From the NCBI GenBank assembly GCA_964542055.1, contig CAZITB010000095.1:1-11079 (forward strand): a stretch of DNA of 11,079 nucleotides, read 5' to 3'. The stretch is from CAZITB01 sp964542055. Its GTDB lineage: Bacteria; Planctomycetota; Phycisphaerae; Sedimentisphaerales; CAMDDF01. Made by a program: the position numbers and the translations under genes. The number at the start of each line of letters is the position of its first letter. The stretch's first letter is position 1. The notes beneath the pieces were generated by a model. It ran no database searches. It saw only the letters and a program-made list of their open reading frames with translations, and was not told where the DNA came from. Below, piece after piece: positions 7,149 to 11,079 of the stretch.

Positions 7149-8375
7149 ATGATAAAGATTAATGAAAATTTCTTGAAATTACAGGCAGGTTATTTGTTCC
7201 CCGAAATCGGCAGGCGTGTAAGCGAATTCGCAAAAGCTAACCCTGATGCGTCAATAATAAAGCTGGGTATCGGTGATGTTACAGAACCTTTGGTTCCCGC
7301 CGTTGTCCAAGCTATGCACAAAGCCGTTGATGAGATGGCCAGCAAAGAAGGCTTTCACGGTTACGGGCCTGAAAAAGGTTACGAGTTTCTGCGTAAACTT
7401 GTGGTAGAAAACGATTACAAGCCGCACGGTGTTGATATAGATGCGGACGAAATATTCATGAGCGACGGAAGTAAATGCGATACGGGTAATATTCAGGAGA
7501 TTTTCGGAATCGATAACAAGATTGCGGTAACTGATCCGGTTTACCCTGTATATGTTGATACCAATGTCATGGCAGGGCGTACAGGCCAGGGGATCGATGG
7601 CGGCAGATACGAGGGTATCGTTTATATGCCGTGTACCGCTGAAAATAATTTTGTCCCCGAACTGCCCAGGGAAAAAGTTGATTTGATCTATTTATGTTAT
7701 CCAAACAATCCAACAGGTGCAGTCGCTACAAAAGAGGAGCTGAAAAAGTGGGTGGATTATGCCCGCGAAAATAAAGCGTTGATCTTGTTCGATGCCGCCT
7801 ATGAAGGTTTTATACAGGACCAAAGCATACCTCACTCTATCTACGAGATCGAAGGTGCAAAAGATGTCGCTATCGAGTTTCGCAGCTTTTCAAAAACAGC
7901 TGGCTTTACCGGTGTTCGCTGCGGCTTGACAGTTGTTCCCAAATCGCTTAAGGCATATAAATCAGATGGAAGCTCAGTTGATGTCAATCCTATCTGGAAC
8001 AGAAGACACTCGACTAAATTTAACGGCGTTTCTTACATTACGCAAGTTGGTGCCTCAGCTGTTTACAGCCCGGAAGGCAAAAAGCAGATTCAGGAAGTTA
8101 TTGACTTGTATATGGGCAATGCCAAAATCATCAGAAAGTCTCTCGGCAGTTTTGGCTATGACGTTTACGGCGGCCAAAACGCACCTTACGTCTGGTTAAA
8201 GACTAAAGATGGAATGGGCAGCTGGGAATTTTTCGATCTGCTGCTCAATAAAGCGCACGTTGTTGGAACTCCAGGTGCAGGTTTTGGAGCTGCAGGCGAA
8301 GGATATTTCAGACTCAGCGCGTTTAACAATCTCGAAAATGTTAACGAAGCAATGGACAGAATATCTAAAATTTAA
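7149..8375 (+). CDS. dapL: LL-diaminopimelate aminotransferase
   Basis: PLP enzyme that converts tetrahydrodipicolinate plus glutamate directly to LL-2,6-diaminopimelate. It bypasses the acylase routes of lysine and peptidoglycan meso-DAP synthesis. It has 408 residues, exactly the family's usual length, with the typical opening MIKINENFLKLQAGYLFPEI. Class I/II aminotransferase fold motifs are LGIGDVTEPL (39-48), FHGYGPEKGY (69-78), SDGSKCDTGN (105-114), TDPVYPVYVD (128-137), YPNNPTG (184-190), FDAAYEGF (214-221) and the PLP-lysine motif SFSKTAGFTG (K249). The family-typical C-terminal GTPGAGFG is at 373-380. The start is ATG 7149, with AAAGGA at 7132-7137. The frame is open upstream to a TTG at 7068, but those 27 codons overlap the promoter and precede the conserved N-terminus, so they are not coding. 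It is monocistronic or weakly linked to folK by the terminator that follows. Confidence 0.96.
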   Translation: MIKINENFLKLQAGYLFPEIGRRVSEFAKANPDASIIKLGIGDVTEPLVPAVVQAMHKAVDEMASKEGFHGYGPEKGYEFLRKLVVENDYKPHGVDIDADEIFMSDGSKCDTGNIQEIFGIDNKIAVTDPVYPVYVDTNVMAGRTGQGIDGGRYEGIVYMPCTAENNFVPELPREKVDLIYLCYPNNPTGAVATKEELKKWVDYARENKALILFDAAYEGFIQDQSIPHSIYEIEGAKDVAIEFRSFSKTAGFTGVRCGLTVVPKSLKAYKSDGSSVDVNPIWNRRHSTKFNGVSYITQVGASAVYSPEGKKQIQEVIDLYMGNAKIIRKSLGSFGYDVYGGQNAPYVWLKTKDGMGSWEFFDLLLNKAHVVGTPGAGFGAAGEGYFRLSAFNNLENVNEAMDRISKI

Positions 8376-8385
8376 CACGCAGAAC

Positions 8386-8420
8386 AGGCTTGCTCTTTCG
8401 AGGGCAAGCCTTTATTTTTT
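8386..8420 (+). terminator. Intrinsic terminator with UUCG tetraloop after dapL
   Basis: AGGCTTGC (8386-8393) pairs perfectly with GCAAGCCT (8404-8411). The stem continues through T-G, C-G and T-A pairs to a TTCG loop at 8397-8400. TTTATTTTTT follows (8411-8420). There is no T-tract on the minus-strand side, so it acts only rightward. It begins about 10 bases after the dapL stop and ends right at the folK Shine-Dalgarno. Confidence 0.88.
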
Positions 8421-8432
8421 AAGGCGGCATCA

Positions 8433-9530
8433 TTGAACAGAAAAAAGCAAGAGCTTGTCATAGCATATATTGGATTGGGCAGCAATCTCGGGGACAAGGC
8501 GGGATATATCAATTCAGCGATGAATAAAATTGCCAATACCGAGGATGTTTTTGTCAGCAATATGAGCCCGATAATAGAGACACGCCCTTTGGGAGGAAAA
8601 AAACAGCCGGATTATTTTAACTGTGTAGTTCAAGTTAAAACCAGGTTATCTCCTGAAAAACTGCTCGATGTTTTACAATCCATCGAAGGTCAACTCGGCA
8701 GGGTGCGATCAGGCGAGACTAACAGTTCAAGAACAATTGACCTTGATATTCTTTTGTATGGCGACCGTGTTGTTGATATGCCTGATTTAAAAATTCCGCA
8801 CTGTCAGATGCATCTGCGGTCTTTTGTTCTCAATGGGATATGTGAAATTGATGAAAATGTGATTCACCCGGTTTTAAATGAAACTGTTAAAATACTCAGA
8901 GACAGGCTAAACGGCCAGGATTTTGTGATCGATCCGGAAAAACCAAAGCTGGTAAGCATTGCTGGAGTTGTTGGGGTTGGCAAGACAACGCTTGCGAGGG
9001 GACTTGCGGTAATGACTGATGGCCAATTGATCGAGGAAAATTATGATGACAATCCATACCTTTCACAAGTCTATGCTGGTAAAGTGGAATACGCCTTAAA
9101 ATCCGAATTGTACTTTGTAAACAGCAGCGCAGAACAATTAAACCATTCAAATTTGGAAACCGGCCATATTTATGTCAGCGATTATGTATTTGAAAAGGCT
9201 TTTGTTTATGCCAACAGATGGCTTGATCAGCAGCATTTGGTCGAGTACAAGCAGGAGTATTCAAAACTCGAAAAACAGGTTATAGATGCAAGTATTGTGA
9301 TAAATATGAAAGATGATTTAAAGCGATGTCTCGAGAGGATCAAGATTCGGCAACGACCTTATGAACAGGAAATCGGTATCGAATTTCTGGCCAACTTGCA
9401 ATCCGATTACGATGATTTGTTTCAAAGCTGGAAAAAGTGTCCAGTAATTACTGTCGATTGTCGAAATTTCAATGCCACCGATGGCGAAAGTGTGAGAAAG
9501 CTGGCCCAGGAAATAGAAATGTATATCTGA
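8433..9530 (+). CDS. folK: HPPK (folate pathway) fused to a deoxynucleoside kinase domain
   Basis: A 365-residue two-domain cytoplasmic enzyme. Residues 8-165 are 6-hydroxymethyl-7,8-dihydropterin pyrophosphokinase, which transfers pyrophosphate from ATP in folate synthesis. The motifs are YIGLGSNLGD at 12-21, ETRPLGGKKQPDYFN at 49-63, loop R90/R92/R100, Mg-binding RTIDLDILLYG at 100-110 (D103, D105) and IPHCQMHLRSFVL at 121-133. Residues 172-365 form a P-loop kinase of the deoxynucleoside kinase type. The motifs are GVVGVGKTT at 178-186 (K184), EEN at 201-203, SDYVFEKAFVYA at 249-260 (in place of the DRS/ERS motif) and the Arg-rich lid CLERIKIRQRPYE at 299-311, as in dNK families. Both active sites look intact. 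The start is TTG 8433: no ATG or GTG precedes GLGSNLG, and AAGGCGG (8421-8427) lies 5 bases upstream. panC follows within 8 bases, consistent with an operon. The nucleoside specificity cannot be read from the sequence. Confidence 0.93.
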   Translation: MNRKKQELVIAYIGLGSNLGDKAGYINSAMNKIANTEDVFVSNMSPIIETRPLGGKKQPDYFNCVVQVKTRLSPEKLLDVLQSIEGQLGRVRSGETNSSRTIDLDILLYGDRVVDMPDLKIPHCQMHLRSFVLNGICEIDENVIHPVLNETVKILRDRLNGQDFVIDPEKPKLVSIAGVVGVGKTTLARGLAVMTDGQLIEENYDDNPYLSQVYAGKVEYALKSELYFVNSSAEQLNHSNLETGHIYVSDYVFEKAFVYANRWLDQQHLVEYKQEYSKLEKQVIDASIVINMKDDLKRCLERIKIRQRPYEQEIGIEFLANLQSDYDDLFQSWKKCPVITVDCRNFNATDGESVRKLAQEIEMYI

Positions 9531-9534
9531 GGTG
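9529..9534 (+). promoter_or_regulatory. Shine-Dalgarno GAGGTG deciding the panC start
   Basis: GAGGTG at 9529-9534 is a near-perfect anti-16S match, sits on the folK TGA stop and ends 3 bases before ATG 9538 (core GAGG is 5 bases away). The in-frame GTG at 9532 lies inside this motif, so it is unlikely to be the start. The overlap with the folK stop favours translational coupling. Confidence 0.6.
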
Positions 9535-9537
9535 GAT

Positions 9538-10386
9538 ATGGAAGTTGTACATACTATAAAGGAAGTTCGGCTGGAATCGTCAAAAGCCAGAATCGCAAAT
9601 AAAACAATTGGTTTCGTACCGACCATGGGAGCTTTGCATGCAGGTCATGAATCTCTGATCAAGACAGCCAAACAGCAGTGCGGCTTTGTAATCGTGAGCG
9701 TTTTCGTCAACCCGACGCAATTCGAGCCAGGCGGCGATTTTCAGGCTTACCCGCGAACGCTGGATGAGGACTTGAAAATTTGTGAGAAAAACGGCGTTGA
9801 TGTAGTGTTTGCCCCATCAGTTGAGCAGATGTACCCGCTGGAAATATTGACCTGGGTAAATGTCGAAAAAATGACCGACAGGCTTTGCGGGGCATTCAGG
9901 CCAGGCCACTTCAAAGGGGTAACTACCGTCTGTGCCAAGCTCTTTAACATTGTCGGAGCCGATAAAGCCTACTTCGGACAAAAGGATGCCCAGCAGCTCG
10001 CGGTTATAAAACGAATGGTTATCGATCTGAATTTCCCGTTGGAAATTGTCGGCTGTCCGACAATACGACAGGAAAACGGTCTTGCAATGAGCAGCCGAAA
10101 CAAATATCTAACAGAAGATCAAAAGCATGAGGCTGCCCTTATTTACGGTGGTTTACAGCTATGTGAACTCATGATCAAAACGGGCGAAAAAGATCCATCG
10201 ATTCTGAAAAAAGAAATGGAAAAGCTGATAACCAGCGGCGGCAATATAAAAATAGAGTACCTGGAAATTGCTGATTTGGACACATTGGAACCGATTAAAG
10301 AGATCAAGGGTAATGTTCTCGTTGCAATTGCTGCTTATGTTGGCAAAGCAAGATTGATAGATAACATAATAATTGAAGTTGATTAG
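9538..10386 (+). CDS. panC: Pantothenate synthetase (pantoate-beta-alanine ligase)
   Basis: ATP-dependent condensation of pantoate and beta-alanine to pantothenate (vitamin B5, CoA precursor). It has 282 residues, the normal family length. The adenylate-forming Rossmann domain carries PTMGALHAGH at 28-37 (ATP-binding H34 and H37), SVFVNPTQFEPGGDF at 54-68 and YPRTLDED at 71-78. RPGHFKGVTT is at 121-130 and YFGQKDAQQ at 145-153 (K149), followed by AMSSRNKYL at 183-191 (S185, R187). Spacings from H34 to K149 and from K149 to SSR match the family to within one residue. The C-terminal lid domain starts at about 190 and includes IEYLEIAD. The ATG at 9538 is chosen because GAGGTG precedes it; GTG 9532 would add two residues. 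It is in an operon with folK. panB and panD are not visible. Confidence 0.96.
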   Translation: MEVVHTIKEVRLESSKARIANKTIGFVPTMGALHAGHESLIKTAKQQCGFVIVSVFVNPTQFEPGGDFQAYPRTLDEDLKICEKNGVDVVFAPSVEQMYPLEILTWVNVEKMTDRLCGAFRPGHFKGVTTVCAKLFNIVGADKAYFGQKDAQQLAVIKRMVIDLNFPLEIVGCPTIRQENGLAMSSRNKYLTEDQKHEAALIYGGLQLCELMIKTGEKDPSILKKEMEKLITSGGNIKIEYLEIADLDTLEPIKEIKGNVLVAIAAYVGKARLIDNIIIEVD

Positions 10387-10413
10387 CGAAAACGTTTTTA
10401 ATCAAAGACGCTA
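10387..10413. other. Short gap between convergent panC and marC remnant
   Basis: The 27 bases separate the panC stop from the marC stop. They contain the AT-rich palindrome AAAACGTTTT (10390-10399), but no GC-rich stem followed by a T-tract. I see no convincing intrinsic terminator for either gene here. Confidence 0.4.
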
Positions 10414-10956
10414 TTAAAATTCCATTTTCAAAAGTGCGAAGAAACCTTTTCTTATCATCATAACCGCTATAGCTGCCAGAAGCAGGCTTATGATTTTCGA
10501 CAGTCCTCTTGAACCTGCCCGGCCAATGAGTCGTTCCCAGAAATTGCAGGTATAAAGAATCAGTCCCCCAAGAATCAAGTTGATGGTTACCACTATAACA
10601 GTCGCTAATATCCCATAAACTTCCGCCAATATTAGTTCGGTTGTTAATACTGCGGGACCAACAATCAAAGGAGTCCCCAGCGGAACGATCCCGATATCAT
10701 CCATTCTTTTAATCTCCTTACCACCTCCGCCTCCTAATATGTCGCTGGTTGCTATGCTGAACAAGATTATACCGCCAGCGATCATAAAATCCTCTATTGT
10801 TATACCTATAACTTTGAAAATGATTTTCCCAAGAAAAAGGAAAAAGACCGCAACCAGAAAACCTGTAAACAGCGATTGGATAAGAATTTTATTCCTTTCG
10901 TGCCTGGATAACCCTTCTGTCAAATTCAAAAACAAAGGCAGTATCCCGATCGCATC
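10414..10956 (-). pseudogene. MarC-family membrane protein, missing its N-terminus
   Basis: MarC/YchE-type integral membrane protein; the family's function is unsettled. Homology is visible from DAIGILPLFLNLTEGLS (compare the family's D-P/A-I-G-x-x-P-x-F-L-x-L-T start) through several hydrophobic helices. IAGGIILFSIATSDIL and DIGIVPLGTPLIVGPAVLTT are the most characteristic stretches. It ends normally after ILGGLILYTCNF, the loop ERLIGRAG and a last helix LLLAAIAVMMIRKGF. The conserved sequence stops just before the DAIG Asp (codon 10954-10956). Beyond this only eight unrelated residues precede an in-frame TAG at 10981-10983. There is no ATG or GTG start; the only candidate, TTG 10935, would give 173 residues and delete the rest of the first helix. 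The expected full length is about 200-215 residues, so roughly 15-25 are missing. No other minus-strand frame upstream encodes the missing helix. It is probably a truncated pseudogene; a TTG-initiated product cannot be excluded. Confidence 0.72.
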
Positions 10957-10964
10957 GAAAGGGG

Positions 10965-11079
10965 TTAGATGTTTTTGAAGCTAATCAAGTTTATATTGAT
11001 ACATCGATAGAAGAAACCTTGCCTAAGAAAACAGGGGAAAGAAATCAGAGGATATTTGAGTTTGCAAGGAAACTAAAAG
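10965..11079 (+). CDS. Start-less partial reading frame running off the right edge
   Basis: A plus-strand frame open from 10884 encodes, from about 10968 on, a soluble, charged sequence unlike the antisense of marC. It contains VYIDTSIEETLPKK, then TGERNQRIFEFARKLK, and runs off the window without a stop. The ERN-(R/Q)-x-(I/L)-F-(E/D)-x-A-R-x-LK pattern resembles a motif I associate with hypothetical proteins of planctomycetes; this is memory, not a search. No ATG, GTG or TTG occurs in frame before codon 11019, and no Shine-Dalgarno is seen, so the true 5' end is missing or lies elsewhere. It begins within about 10 bases of where marC homology ends, on the opposite strand, so both appear cut by the same event. 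It could be a fragment of a larger gene beyond the window. Confidence 0.4.

Noticed and set aside
6411..8406. The identical 11-mer TTTCGAGGGCA in both terminators (6411-6421 and 8396-8406)
   Set aside because: Shared 11-mers are expected by chance in a window this size, and both simply reflect a stem made of C/G runs with a U-rich loop.
10390..10399. AAAACGTTTT palindrome after panC as an operator or terminator
   Set aside because: It is too AT-rich and short for a stable stem, has no partner copy elsewhere that I noticed, and gives no terminator structure.
10739..10978. A plus-strand 79-codon frame over the marC remnant
   Set aside because: Its sequence is the antisense of hydrophobic MarC helices (Ile/Lys-rich, basic) and has no family likeness.

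Overview
The window is a compact, moderately AT-rich bacterial chromosomal segment with three gene groups and no RNA genes, CRISPR array or insertion sequence that I could find. The organism must be Gram-negative with Kdo-type LPS: it has arabinose-5-phosphate isomerase, Kdo-8-phosphate phosphatase and an LptC/LptA-like protein. It makes lysine/peptidoglycan meso-DAP by the LL-DAP aminotransferase route. That gene, a HPPK-nucleoside kinase fusion, an oversized OstA-like protein and the AT-leaning codon use together suggest the PVC/Planctomycetota side of the tree (Phycisphaerae-like). This is inference from gene content, not proof.

Region 1 (1-6426, plus strand) looks like one transcription unit. 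It holds the tail of a DUF2344/radical-SAM-associated protein, an RNase G-type ribonuclease (rng), kdsD (SIS + 2 CBS), kdsC (HAD phosphatase) and a 979-residue membrane-anchored protein. The last of these sits where lptC-lptA-lptB normally follow kdsC. It appears to be LptC/OstA-like beta-structure extended to several times the usual length. The unit ends at a bidirectional hairpin terminator shared with a convergent gene.

Region 2 (6441-8420) has a minus-strand orphan gene for an acidic, Pro/Glu/Gln-rich protein with a short conserved-looking basic core. It is divergent from dapL. A good sigma70-type promoter (TTGACT-17-TAAAAT) precedes dapL, which ends in a textbook UUCG-capped terminator.

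Region 3 (8433-10386) is a two-gene vitamin/cofactor operon. It comprises folK fused to a deoxynucleoside kinase domain, then panC (pantothenate synthetase) only a few bases later.

Region 4 (10414-11079) is a broken end. A convergent MarC-family membrane protein lacks its start codon and first helix. Immediately beyond the break, a different, rightward, start-less reading frame begins and runs off the window. This head-to-head loss of both 5' ends looks like a rearrangement breakpoint or an assembly join.

The main points worth a second look are the giant OstA-like LptC, the folK-kinase fusion, the orphan Pro-rich protein, the terminator squeezed against the folK ribosome-binding site, and the marC junction.
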